64,000 nt of DNA from assembly GCA_965200145.1 (NCBI GenBank), contig CBDATG010000003.1:846979-910978 (forward strand), given 5' to 3'. The notes under the pieces were generated by a model. That model had not been told where the DNA came from. It searched no databases and saw only the letters and a list, made by a program, of their open reading frames with translations. A program made the position numbers and the translations under genes. Source of the DNA: CBDATG01 sp965200145. GTDB taxonomy: Bacteria; Chloroflexota; Dehalococcoidia; Lucifugimonadales; Lucifugimonadaceae. Of the stretch, positions 28,501 through 39,031 are shown in pieces (position 1 is the first letter of the stretch; each line of letters opens with the position of its first letter).

Positions 28501-31500
28501 CGGTGCTGTCCGGGACGTCTGCCCATGCCACTCCGGTCCATGGCCCAGTTGCAGATGCCAGCCTGGAGCGTACCTGGAACTTGGCAGTGCTCACCGTGAC
28601 GGCACTCTGCGCGTTCCATTCCAGGTCTATCGCGCCGGCCGTGGTCGTTGAGGTGCGCGCTCTCAAGTTGGTAGGCACGGCGATACTTGAAGCGGTGCCG
28701 ACGTCCGCGGTAGCGGCGGAGCTGCCCAGCGTGCTCGAGTGGTAGAAGCGCACCTCGATGTTGTAATCCTCGCCGTTCGTCAGGTCCGTCAGCGTGTGAC
28801 CAGTGGTGGAGTGCGTGCTGCTCGGGACGTCTGCCCAGCCTCCGCCGGCTGGCCAGCTCGCGTCTGTGAGCTTGCGTCGGAACTCATACTTCTCGGTGCC
28901 GGCGGTGAACGCCGACTGCTGGTTCCACTGAAGCACGATGGAGCCCGGCACGGTCGTTGACGCCGTTGCGCGCAGGTTGGCTGGTCTTGCCAGCCCGGAG
29001 TATATGCTGGACGCGGCCGTCGCCGGATCGCTGTGGTACTCGGCCGTCGTGGCAGTGCCCTCTGTGCCATCGGCGATCGCGCCGCGCAGCTGCACGTCGT
29101 ACTGCGTGCCAGAGGTCAGGCCGGTGATCGTGTACGACGCGGTGTTCGCCGCCGGGATGTTGACCCAGCCCAGAGGCGCGGTCGTGGGCCAGGATGCGGA
29201 CGGCAGCTTCGTGCGGTACTGGTACTGCACGACAGTGTCGCCGGTCGGCAGTCCGGAGGTTATGGCGTTCCATGTGAGGTCGATCTCGCCGGGGTTGTCG
29301 CCGATCGTGCCTGCGAGGCTTCCGGGCGCCGCCAGCTCCTGCGCCGTCTGCGTTGCGGTGACGGGCAGGCTGTTGCCCACGGCGGTCACGGCGATCAGCT
29401 GGACGTCGTAGCTGACTCCCGCCCAGAGGCTGGCGACGGTGAACGACGTCCCTGTGCCGGCGGATGCCCAGTTCGAGTACGCTGATCCTGCCTGCGTCGC
29501 GCGCTTGTATCGGTAGTCGTAGCGCGTCGGGCTGCCCTGCATCGGTGCCAGCCATGACAGTGCCAGCTCCCCGGCGTTTGTGCCTTGCGCCGCGGCGAAG
29601 TTGCGCGGTCCGGGCTGAGACTGCGCCTGCGCCGTCCTGGTCGGGGTCGGCTGGCTGCTGCTGCCGGAGACCACGGCGCGCAGCTGTACGTGGTAGCTCT
29701 CGGCGTTCGTCAGGCCGGTGATGGTGTAGGACGTGCCGGAGCCCGCGGATGCCCAGTCGCCGGTCTCGCCGGCGGCCGGGAAGTTCGCGACGCTCGCCAG
29801 CTTGTAGCGGTACTGGTAGCTGGCGTCGGTAACGGCTGCCCATGTGAGATTGATGGATCCGGGAGCGGAGCCGGAGCTTGCCGCGAAGGTGCCCGGGATT
29901 GGCACATTGGACGCGCTCGCCGTCTGCGTTGCGGCGGCGGCGGATGCGCCGATCGCATCGGACCAGTGGAAGCGCAGCTGCACGTGGTACGATGTGCCGG
30001 CGTTCAGGCCGGTGAAGGTGAGCGAGTTCTCGTTGTACGCGTTGGAGTCGGCGTCCGAGCCGTCGCCGATGTCGGTCCAGCCGTACGGGGCGGTCCCTGG
30101 CCAGCCGACTGTCGGACCACCGGTGGAGGTGAGCTTGCGCCTGTACTGGTACTTCGCCTCGCTGCTGGTGCCAAGCGTCTGCGCCGTCCATGTCAGGCTG
30201 ATCGCACCGGCCGTAGCCGTGGCGGTCGACGCGGTGAAGCCGGTCGGGACCGGCACGGCGGTGGGTGTGCCCTGGAACTCTGCGGCGGCGGACTCGCCGA
30301 TGGCGGCAGATGGCACGAAGCGCAGCTCTATGTCGTGCAGCTGTCTGTTCATCAGTCCCGTGAGCAGGTGTGAGAACGTGTTGCGGTTGCTGCCGGAGAT
30401 GTCCGCCCAGCCGTACGGTCTCGCGGCAGGCCACGACCCGCTCGCAAGCTTGGAGCGTATCTGATACTTCGCGTCTGTGAACGTCGAGCCGAAGGTCGTC
30501 TGCGCTACCCAGGTGATCGAAATCTCGCCCGGGTTCGTGCCGCCGGTTGTCTGCGGGTCGTCCGGGACTGCCAGCCCGGAGAGCGTGTTCGTGTCCGATG
30601 CTGACGCGCTGTGGTACTCCGGTGTAGTTGCCGTGCCCTCGTCGTTGTCGTGTATCGCGGCGCGCAGCTGCACGTCGTAGGCGGTGTATGCCGTCAGACC
30701 GGATATCGTGTAACCCGTCTCATCTGCCTGGCCGTCGGCAGGGTCGTCCTGGTCCGGCACCTGCGCCCATGCGCCTGCGCCAGTGGTCGGGTACGAGGTT
30801 GCGGTGTTGAGCTTGTAGCGGTACTCGTAGCGCACCACCGCGTCGCGTACCGCCGGTGTGCCGGGAGTCGCCGGCAGGCCAGCCGGGGCGAGCACCGTCC
30901 ATGTCAGGTCTATCTCGCCGGGGTCGCTACCGCGCGTTGCGGAGAAGCCCGTCGGGGCGGCGACTACCTGTGCGGTCGCCGTGGCGGTGGAGCCGGTGCC
31001 CGGCTCGCTGTTGTTGGAGGCGGACTGCGCGCGTATCTGGAGCGTGTAACCCACGCCTGCCCAGAGGCTGGCCACGGTGTACGCGGTCTCGTTGGCGCGG
31101 CCGTCGGTGCCGGAGTCCGGGACGTTGTCCCATGTGCTGTATGCCGAGTCGTCTTGCGTTGTGCGCTTGTGTCGGTACTGGAAGCCCGTGTGCGTGCTGC
31201 CAGCAGGCGCAGTCCAGCCGAGGACTATCTCGCCCGGGTTCGTGCCGGTTGCGGCGGTCAAGCCTGTCGGCGGCGATTGCGGCTGTGCCTTGGCGGCGGC
31301 TGTGGCAACAGGTCCGAAGGTGTTTGCGGCGGTGTGTGCGCGCAGCTCGAAGTCGTAGTCCTCGCCGCCGGTGAGCCCGGTCACCGTGTAGGACGTCTCG
31401 TCGTACAGGTGTGCGTTCGTGTCGCTGCTGTCCGGGACATCCATCCATGATCCGGCACCGGAAGTGGCGTAAGTGTTTACGGAGTCGAGCTTGTATCGGT

Positions 31501-33203
31501 ACTGGAACTTTGTGATGCCGGACATGGCATCCCATGAGAGGTCCACGGTATCCGTGACAGATCCCGATGTTGCGCTGAAATTCGGCGGGGCGGGTATGGC
31601 TGACGCAGTTGCAGTGGTGGCGACCGCGGCAGATGTGCCGACGGCTGTGGTCCAGAAGAACCGCAACTCTATGTCGTACAGCGTGCCGGCCGTCAGGCTG
31701 GACAGCGTGAGACCCGACTCGTCGTACGTGTGACCATCCGCGTCGCTGCCGTCTCCGATGTCGGTCCAGCCCATGGTGCTGGTGCTCGGCCATGAAGCGC
31801 CGTTTTCTTTGATGCGGTACTGATGCTTGGAATTGCTGTTCGTGGAGTCCGTCTGCTCGTCCCACTTCAGGTCGATGGCGTTTACCGTCGTAGTGGCAGT
31901 TGCTGCGGTGAAGTTCGTCGGTGTTGGCACGATGGCGGCGCGTGCCCCTACCTTCTCGAGGTATTGATTAGGCGTCCATGCCGTGCCGTCGTAGAAGTTG
32001 ACGTTGAATTCGTACTCCACGCCGGCCTCGAGCTCCGTCCAGACGTAGCTCGTCTCATCGTGCGAGTCTGTTCCTGCATCTCCCTGATCGAGGAACGACC
32101 TCCATCCGCCGTCGCCGGTTAGTTGGAAGGTGGCTGCTGATTTCAGCTTGTGACGCGTTGAGAACTGGGCTTGGGCGGCCTGGTTCGCCGTCTGCAGGTC
32201 CCATGACAAGACTACCGAGCCGGGTGTGGTGCCGGTAGTGGCTCGCAACCCGCGTGGATGGTAGCCCGCGAGGATGTTGGTCACCTCTATGGCGGGTCCG
32301 CCGGCATCGCCGATCTCGAGTCGCAGCTGGAAGTCGTACGGCCGTCGTGCGTCGAGTCCGGTCACGGCGTATCCGGTTTCGTCGTGGGTGTGTGTTCCTG
32401 CATCTCCGCCGCTGGCAGCGGGGCTGTCCGGGACGTCGGTCCATGCTGTAGGCCACGTGTTATCGCTAGTCGGCTTGCTACGCACCTGGAACTTCACATC
32501 AGAACCCTGGTGCGCCGTCTGCTGGTTCCAGCTGAGGTCAACCCGGCGCGTGACCAGGCTGGTGGTCGCCGACAGCCCGGACTGTGCTGGCACGGGTGCC
32601 GGGGTTGCCTGCACCTCGGCGGCGGCGGATGTCAGCGAGCTGTTGGGCAGGAAGCGCAGCTCGATGTCGTACTGCTGGGTGTCGAGACCGGTGAGAGTGT
32701 GCGATGATGACGCGCGGTTGCTTCCGGTGATGTCTGCCCATCCGAACGGCGTGGTAGCCGGCCACTCCGCTGATGTCGCCTTGTAGCGTATCTGGTACTT
32801 CGCGGCGGTGAATGCGGCGCCGAACGTCGTCTGCGCCGTCCAGCTCAGGTTCAGGTCGCCCGGGTTGGTGCCGGCCACCGCGGTAAAGCCGGCCGGACTG
32901 GCGATGCCGGAGCGGATGCCCGTGGCGGATGCCGCGGCGCTGTGGTACTCGGCGGTCGTGGCGGTGCCCTCGGTGCCGTCGGCGATGGCGGCGCGCAGCT
33001 CGATGTCGTACAGTGCGTACGCGTTCGGGACAGTGGCGGTGTAAGACGCCGCATTCGCCGCCGGGATGTCTGTCCACTCGCCCCATGTGGCACTGGACGC
33101 GGGCTTTGCGCGGTACTGGTAGTGCGCGATAGAGTCGCCGGACGGCAGCGTGGCGGATGCGGGAGCGGTCCAAGTGAGGTCGATGGCGCCTGGCGCTCCC
33201 CCC
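25505..33203 (-). CDS. Giant fibronectin III surface protein, C-terminal part
   Basis: The largest open piece of a gene that runs from about 37.9 kb to 25.5 kb; its frame is open from the C6 run at 33198-33203, and its first usable start is GTG 32878. It encodes about 20 consecutive Fn3-type repeats of 90-110 residues, each with a P-x-x-x-x-A-x-x-G-x-x-x-G-x-I-x-L-x-W start, a YQYRYKL strand and a YTITGL-x-x-G-x-x-Y-x-V-Q-L-R end. Then come Ig-like or ZU5-like beta domains (TVREVSVRVGDTIALTV; GGTFTGDDITVTAPAGAI), a Pro/Thr stalk, and PDTGATTPG before a membrane helix and a short Arg-rich tail, like a sortase-type or membrane anchor. Likely a cell-surface adhesin. A nearly identical relative is at 59.25-64 kb. 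Confidence 0.85.
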
Positions 33204-35317
33204 TCTCGCGCCGGTCAATACCGTCGGCGCGGCTACCGGTGTGGGCGTTGCCGTCGCAGTCGTGGCTGAGTTCGGCACGCTGCGAGTCGTGCCGGCCTCT
33301 GTGCTGATCTGCACGTCGTGGCTGACCCCAGCCCAGAGGCTCGTGATGGTGTATGCACGCTCGTCGGCGCGGCCATTCGAGCCGGAGTCTGGGACGGCCG
33401 CCCAGGTCGTGTATGCCGACTCGGGCTGGTCTGATCGCTTGTGTCGGTACTGGAACCCTGCGACGGTTGTGCCAGCGGCGGGCGTTCCCCAAGTCAGGTC
33501 GAGCTCGCCTGGGTTGGAACCCACTGCGACGGCGAAGTTGGTCGGCACGGAGTGCCGTTGCGCCTTGGCCGAGTCGGATGCAGGCGTGCTGGGTGTGGCA
33601 CTGACCAGGGCCTGTACCTGGAAGTCGTAGTCCGTTCCCGGTGTCAGCCCGGTTATCGTCTGCGCCGTCTCGTCGCCGGTGTTGGAGTTGCTGTTCGAGT
33701 CGGTCACGTTGGTCCATGACCCGTAGCTCGCGGCGCCGGTGGCCCTGTACCGGTACTGCAAGCTGTCGATGCCCTGCATCGCGTCCCATGTCAGCACCGC
33801 CGCGCCGGAGGTTGCACCTGCCTCGGCGCGGAAGCTCGGCGGCGACGGCACAGACGCCGAGACCGCCATTGCGCTGGCGGCTTCCGATTCGCCGTGCGTG
33901 CTGTTCCAGTGGAAGCGCAGCTCGATGTCGTACGACACGCCCTGCTGGAGACCCGAGATGGTGGCCGATGACTCGTCGTACGCGTGACTGCCGTCGTCGC
34001 CGCCGTCGCCGATGTCCTGCCATGTGACGCCCGTCCAGTCCGTCGCCGACGAGAGCCTCGTGCGGTACTGGAACTTGGACATGCCATCCGTGGATGCCGT
34101 CTGCTGGTCCCATGAGAGGTCGAGCGCACCTGCTGCTGTGGTGGATGGCACGACGCGGAGGTTGGTTGGCGCCTGTACGAACCCGGCGCGGATCCCGGTC
34201 AGCATCGGGAGGAAGTTCTGGTCGGGCCAGTCGTGTTCGCTGTTGCGGTTGAACATCATCCTGACGTCGTACAGCTCGCCGGCGGTCAGCCCGGTGAGCT
34301 GGTGCGAGCTCGCCGTCTCGTCGGCGATGTTGATCCATGATTGCCACGCACTGGCCGATGAGAGTCTGGGGGAGATGTGGAAGCGGCGCCATGCCTCGGA
34401 GTATACCGTCTGCTGCGTCCAAGTGACGTCGATGGTTCCGGGTGTGTCGCCGGTGGTTGCCCTCATGCCTTGCGGATGGAATCCCGCCTTGACATCGTCG
34501 ACCTGCGCGACGGTGCCTCCGGTTGACCCGACCACTATTCGCACCTGTACGTCGTGTGGTCGTCCTACGACCAGCCCTGAGACAGTGTGTGCGATTTCGT
34601 CGTGTGTGAACGAGCCGGGGTCTGCGCCGTCGCTGACATCCTGCCAAGTGATCCATGTGCCGCCAGTTGACCATGTCACGCGCACCTGTAGCTTCGCATT
34701 GCTCGCGGCGCTGTACCGCTGCTGGTCCCAGGTCACGTTGATCTGCCCGAGTGTGGTGCTGGGTGTGGCGGTGAGCCCGGTTGGCGCGGGTATGGCGGCG
34801 GCGAAAGCCGAGGTTGGGATGGCGTCCTGCCATCCGATCGTGGAGTTCCAGAAGAAACCCACCTCTATGTCGTACTCCTCGTTTGATGCCAGCAGTCCGG
34901 TGATGGTGTACGTCGTCTCATCGTGCGTCTGCCCGTCAGAGTCGCTGTCTGCGACGGCGGTCCATGTCACGCCGGTCCATGCGGCGGTTGACTTCAGCTT
35001 CCAGCGCACGCGGAACCGCGTCTGCGACGTCGTGGCAACTACCTGCTGGTTCCAAGTGACCGCGATCGTGCCCGGCGCAGTCCCGGGAACCGCCCTCAGC
35101 GATGCTGGGACTTCCAGCGCAGTCGCAGTGTCGGTGCTGCGATTCGTGAAGTAGTCGAGATCCGAGTCGGCATCAGTGCCGTCAATGCCGCCGACCAGCT
35201 GAATGTCGTAGGTGCCATCCCGTTTCAAGCCCGTGAGAGTATACCCCGTTTCGTCGGTGAGCGATGTTCCAGTGTCAGAGCCATCTGGCACCTGCCTCCA
35301 AGCACCGTAGACGGGGG
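33198..35317 (-). CDS. Giant fibronectin III surface protein, middle part (frameshifted)
   Basis: About seven Fn3 repeats in a different frame from the pieces on either side. At its N-terminal end, protein homology passes from the upstream piece at the five-base G run 35313-35317 (read QSD, then P-V-Y-G-A-W-R-Q-V-P). At its C-terminal end it leaves frame at the six-base C run 33198-33203, after which the homologous reading is A-P-G-A-I-D-L-T-W in the next frame. Beyond that point its own frame stays open to 32538 but is Arg-rich shadow. Removing one base from each run joins all three pieces into a single protein of about 4,120 residues. Confidence 0.8.
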
Positions 35318-37893
35318 TCCGACTGTAGCTTCAATCGGTAGTAGAACGCGATGATGGTGTGATTGGAAGGCAGCTGCGCCGCGTCGAATGCGGTCCAGCT
35401 GAGGTCGATTGCGCCTAAAGCGGTTGTGCTGGTGGTGGCATCGAAACCTGCTACCCAGTTAGCTTGCGAAGTGGTTGCGGTGCCATCGATGGGCGCGCTC
35501 GGCGGTCGGGCCGTTCTGAGCACCCGCAGCTGCACCAAATGATCCAGGCCGGAGTCCGGGGCTGGCATCGTGAACGTCTTTGCGCCCGCGGCCGGCGTTA
35601 TGGGTGCCGTCTGCCAGGAGGTCCAGGGGTCGACAGTCGACGGTCTCCAACGCATCTGATATGCGATGAGGTTTGAGTTTGAGCTGGCGAAGTGACTGAA
35701 CTCGACGGATATGGAGCCTCGAGTGCCGCTGGTGCTGAGTCCCGGTGCTCCGGCTGCGGTGTCGGTTGAGGTGTGCGGCGGCGTCCAGTGCGGCTGGACC
35801 TGGCACGCCGGGGCGGTGCCGCCGAGGTAGTCCCCGCGTCCGGGACCGAACGTCTGCGTGCTGAGGCAGGTCGTGCCGCCGCTCTGGTAACCAGTAGTGG
35901 CACCGCCGGAGTTGTACCAGTAATCCGTGCCGGTCAGGCTGAGGGTTGTCGGCGTCGTGCCGCCGGCAGCGGTTGTGATGGCGGTGGTTATGGCTGTCCG
36001 GAGAGTGTCGCCGGCGGTGGAACCGGCGTATGAGGCGGAGCTTTCAGTGACGCCGGTGAAGCGTTTGAATGTGTAGTAGTGCTCGGTGATCGTGTTGCCT
36101 GAGAGGTGGAGTCCGAGGGCGTGCGTGTACGGCGGGTTAGTCGCTGCCTTCCTGCCGAGGTTTACGAGCTTCTCAAACCAGCGGGTGTTGACTCGGGTGA
36201 GCGCGTTGTCGGATAGGTCCAGCCCGTTGAGGTGTGTCAGTGTGTCGAAGATTCGCCCTGGCAGTCCGGTGTCTGTGAGTGAGTTGCCGTTTAGTAGCAG
36301 CGTGTTGCCGCCGATGTCGGAGACGGTCGCGACCCCTGCGAAGACATCGGGGTGCAAGGAGGTCAGCTTGTTGTTTGAGAGGTCTAGATATCGCAGGGGG
36401 ATGCCTTGGAAGATCCGCGGCGGCATGGTCTCGAGGTCGTTTCCTCCCAGATCGAAGTGGGCGGCGTTCGTCAGGTACTCAAAGTCGTCCCTGTCCAGCG
36501 TGGCGATTTTCTCAGCAGGTGGGAATGTTCTATCTGGCCTGACGTTGAAGGTGTGGTCGGGGCTGGTTACGACGAGGTCTGTCAGGTTTGTGATCGAGAC
36601 GTCCCGCGTGTCGGTCGATGCCGTGCACGGTGTCAATGCGGTCACTGCTGCAGGCGTGGTGGTGATGCCGCTGCGTCTGACGTCGTCCTGCAGGTGTCGG
36701 ATGATCTCGTTTGCGACGGCGAGATTACGTGTGCATAGGTTTACGGTGTCTGTTCCTGACTTGCTTCGGTCGAGCGCCCTGGTCCAGTCATGCCCCCAGA
36801 GTTTCAGCACCGGCAGGTTTGTTTCGTCGCCGAAGTACCACGCATCCGTGCGCGGGGCACTCGATGCGAGTGCTGTCCAGCTGCCGTCGAGGGGGTAGTC
36901 GTCCCAGGATGAGAACGGATTGTTTGTAGCGGGGTTGTTGTAGTCAACTACGGCGGTCATCTGTGCGTTCGTTGCCCTGATTCCGCCGTCATCGCCGCCG
37001 TCGCCTGCGATGCTGTCGCTGTCGGCGGTAGTGTCGCCCACGCAGTTGAAGATTCTGCCGTTTCCGTCTGCGTGGTTCTGTCGCTGTCCGGTTACGATCC
37101 CCGTGCGGGAGTCGTTGGAACGGTTTACGCCTGAGAAGTAGCTGTTGAGACAAACTGAGATGTTGCTGCCGCGCTGGTGTTCCAGCACCGCAACTAAACC
37201 TCCGATGGTGGTTTCTCCGAATGATCCGACGTTTACGTTGTTGGCGTATGAGTGCGCCACTACCGATCCGCCGTCTGCAGCGTTCGTCGCCGCTCTGCCC
37301 CCGAAAGCGCCTTGGTTAGAACCCTGAAAGTCGCCGCCCTCGACGTAAACGCCGATCAGCTCCCCCTCCAACCTGCTGACAAAGGCACCTTTATGGGCGG
37401 TGTTGGCGTTAGTAGCTCTTGGGTTTATGGCACCGAGTCCCTCAATGGAACCCGAATAGCCCAAATACTCAACGGCCGCGGCGCTGTTTCTGCCCCCGAA
37501 GTTCGGGTGGAGCAATCGGAAGCCGTTACCGACTATCTTGGCCTCGTATCTGTTGTCTGCGTTCTCGATAATCGGGCTGGAGATTGAGGCTAGGTTGATG
37601 TCCCTGATCAGTTCGTATCCGAGGCATGACGCCTGGTCCGCGGTCATGGCATCGCCGTCGTGATCTCTCGCCGGACATCCCGCGGCGGTCATGGCGTTGG
37701 GGAATGCGGTGGTCCAAGCCGTTGCGGTGTTCGCCACGATGCCGTTGCCGTCGAGGTCGTGGGAGATTGCGAGCCACTTGGCGGAGGAGTCGACCTCGAT
37801 CAGCCCGTCGTTGTCGAGGTCGTAGTCGACGGATTGCGTTGACTGCGCGCGAGAGAGCTGTGCGTCTCCTGCGACGAAGACGCCGAAGAGCAT
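35275..37893 (-). CDS. Giant fibronectin III surface protein, N-terminal part with leucine-rich repeats
   Basis: 872 residues in this frame, the last 14 or so being out-of-frame. Order: signal-like N-terminus; a calcium-binding-type DYDLDNDGLIEVDS and DLDGNGI segment; a GLUG-like region (LGYELIRDINL, YSGSIEGLGAI, HKGAFVSRLEG); leucine-rich repeats (LRYLDLSNNKLTSLHPDVF, LNGLDLSDNALTRV); then the first two Fn3 repeats. From the ATG at 37893 the hydrophobic stretch is too short for a signal peptide; upstream codons in frame read RKLVLISTAAA, a better signal, but the only initiator there is ATT, next to a C8 run. A GTG before that run comes in frame if the run has nine Cs. The true start is therefore uncertain. 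Confidence 0.8.
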   Translation of the reverse strand: MLFGVFVAGDAQLSRAQSTQSVDYDLDNDGLIEVDSSAKWLAISHDLDGNGIVANTATAWTTAFPNAMTAAGCPARDHDGDAMTADQASCLGYELIRDINLASISSPIIENADNRYEAKIVGNGFRLLHPNFGGRNSAAAVEYLGYSGSIEGLGAINPRATNANTAHKGAFVSRLEGELIGVYVEGGDFQGSNQGAFGGRAATNAADGGSVVAHSYANNVNVGSFGETTIGGLVAVLEHQRGSNISVCLNSYFSGVNRSNDSRTGIVTGQRQNHADGNGRIFNCVGDTTADSDSIAGDGGDDGGIRATNAQMTAVVDYNNPATNNPFSSWDDYPLDGSWTALASSAPRTDAWYFGDETNLPVLKLWGHDWTRALDRSKSGTDTVNLCTRNLAVANEIIRHLQDDVRRSGITTTPAAVTALTPCTASTDTRDVSITNLTDLVVTSPDHTFNVRPDRTFPPAEKIATLDRDDFEYLTNAAHFDLGGNDLETMPPRIFQGIPLRYLDLSNNKLTSLHPDVFAGVATVSDIGGNTLLLNGNSLTDTGLPGRIFDTLTHLNGLDLSDNALTRVNTRWFEKLVNLGRKAATNPPYTHALGLHLSGNTITEHYYTFKRFTGVTESSASYAGSTAGDTLRTAITTAITTAAGGTTPTTLSLTGTDYWYNSGGATTGYQSGGTTCLSTQTFGPGRGDYLGGTAPACQVQPHWTPPHTSTDTAAGAPGLSTSGTRGSISVEFSHFASSNSNLIAYQMRWRPSTVDPWTSWQTAPITPAAGAKTFTMPAPDSGLDHLVQLRVLRTARPPSAPIDGTATTSQANWVAGFDATTSTTALGAIDLSWTAFDAAQLPSNHTIIAFYYRLKLQSDPRLRCLEAGARWL

Positions 37894-37958
37894 GGCCGCA
37901 GCAGTACTAATTAGTACTAGTTTGCGTAAAATGGGGGGGGCACGGCGATGTCATTATC

Positions 37959-38049
37959 ATTCACAGGGATACCCAGGATATGGCAGGATAGCTATGTTAT
38001 CAGCATTATACACAGTTTATCTTGTTTATCCTGCCTATCCGTGTGAATT
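37959..38049. repeat. GGATA hairpin repeat, copy 5
   Basis: Longer subtype: ATTCACAGGGATACCCAGGATA ... GGCAGGATAGCTATGT ... CATTATACACAGTTTATC ... GTTTATCCTGCCTATCCGTGTGAAT. Nearly identical to copy 6, about 980 bases away in the same orientation. The PIN gene's stop codon (NSHG-stop) lies inside it. Confidence 0.85.
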
Positions 38050-38475
38050 TGTTGCCTGCAGGTGTCGTGAGATTACGTCTGTTGCGCCTACGACTGCCAG
38101 GGATTCCGCTAGTCGTCTGTCATCTGTCGCGAACGGGCATCGCAGTGCCACGGCGGAGCTTGCGATGAAGAGGTCTTGCAAGGAGAGTTGCTGGTGTCGG
38201 AATGCGATTCGCAGCTGTACGGATGCTGAAATTAGCGCGTCGGACGCGTATCTGATCTCGTACTTTCGCAAGTCGGTGAGGATTTCTGCTCTGCGCCTTG
38301 GTCCGAGGTCTGCGTCTGCGATACCCCACAACACTTCGTGGACGGTGAAGAATGATATGACCAGTCGTTTGCCGGCGAGTCTTGAGTAATAGAAATCGCG
38401 TCGTGGGGACGGTCCTCTGATTGCGAGTATGCTGACGACGTTTGTGTCGACTAATGCGATGTCCTGACGTATCAT
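38035..38475 (-). CDS. PIN domain ribonuclease toxin (VapC-like)
   Basis: 146 residues. The acidic metal residues of PIN nucleases are in place: D10 (ALVDTNV), E47 (TVHEVLWG), D101 (LSLQDLFIAS) and D118/D119 (FATDDRRL). It should cleave RNA, typically tRNA or rRNA, when not held by its antitoxin. It overlaps the upstream gene by four bases, the usual toxin-antitoxin layout. Its last residues NSHG and stop codon come from GGATA copy 5. Confidence 0.85.
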   Translation of the reverse strand: MIRQDIALVDTNVVSILAIRGPSPRRDFYYSRLAGKRLVISFFTVHEVLWGIADADLGPRRRAEILTDLRKYEIRYASDALISASVQLRIAFRHQQLSLQDLFIASSAVALRCPFATDDRRLAESLAVVGATDVISRHLQATNSHG

Positions 38476-38915
38476 AGTCCGCTGCCTTCGTAGTCTGGGC
38501 CGCGGACGGAGCGCATGAACTCGTCGACGTCAAAATCGAACGACAGCGTCCCGTGCGTTTCGGGGTTGAAGAGGTAGTGTTCGCGCACGCTCTCGAAGTC
38601 ATCGTCGTCGTAAGGGAACCACTGCTTCTGTAACACCTTGACCTCGGTCAGGTCTACGAACTCCGTCACTGGTACGCCGTTGGAGCCCGCATCGGTGTCG
38701 TGCTGTCCGTTCTGGGATGCGTCTGCCTCAGTGTTTGTTGCAGCGCATGTGCCCGTCAGCTTCACTGGGATGTTGGCTACCAGTTTCAGCCAGCCGTCCT
38801 GGTCTGGAGTGAAGCGGACGGTGGTCACCTGGTCCTGCTCGTCGTAAAGCTGTGCCGTGCGCGTGATCCAGTTGACCTCGCGGAAGGTGCCAGTGAGGTG
38901 TACTTCGGTGTGCAT
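38472..38915 (-). CDS. Probable antitoxin-position protein, unknown fold
   Basis: 147 residues from the second of two ATGs, chosen because AGGAGG lies nine bases away (only three from ATG 38921). It begins with a beta-rich part (TEVHLTGTFREVNWITRTAQLY, TTVRFTPDQDGWLKLVA), has a polar low-complexity centre, and ends in an acidic YDDDDFESVREHY region with FDFDVDEFM. It overlaps the PIN gene, so antitoxin is the natural guess, but it lacks an evident ribbon-helix-helix, AbrB or Phd DNA-binding fold and is longer than usual VapB proteins. Confidence 0.6.
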   Translation of the reverse strand: MHTEVHLTGTFREVNWITRTAQLYDEQDQVTTVRFTPDQDGWLKLVANIPVKLTGTCAATNTEADASQNGQHDTDAGSNGVPVTEFVDLTEVKVLQKQWFPYDDDDFESVREHYLFNPETHGTLSFDFDVDEFMRSVRGPDYEGSGL

Positions 38916-38935
38916 GTGCATGTACCTCCTGGATG

Positions 38936-39031
38936 GGATTAACAGGGATATCCAGGACATGGCAGGATAGCTATGTCATCAACATTATACACAGTTTATC
39001 TTGTTTATCCTGCTTATTCGTGTGAATTTCT
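38936..39031. repeat. GGATA hairpin repeat, copy 6
   Basis: Same long subtype as copy 5, sharing the central AGCTATGT-ATCA-CATTATACACAG and GTTTATCTTG core with only a few changes. It contains the stop codon of the threonyl-tRNA synthetase gene (NSHE-stop). Copies 5 and 6 bracket the PIN pair as direct repeats. Confidence 0.85.

Noticed and set aside
25505..33203. Possible CRISPR-like periodicity
   Set aside because: The roughly 300-base periodicity is protein-level Fn3 repeats; there are no short identical repeats with unique spacers.
32851..34833. Long Arg/His-rich open frame opposite and within the giant Fn3 gene
   Set aside because: It is a frame-shifted shadow of GC-rich repeat coding DNA; its residues are mainly Arg, His, Pro and Gly with no domain.
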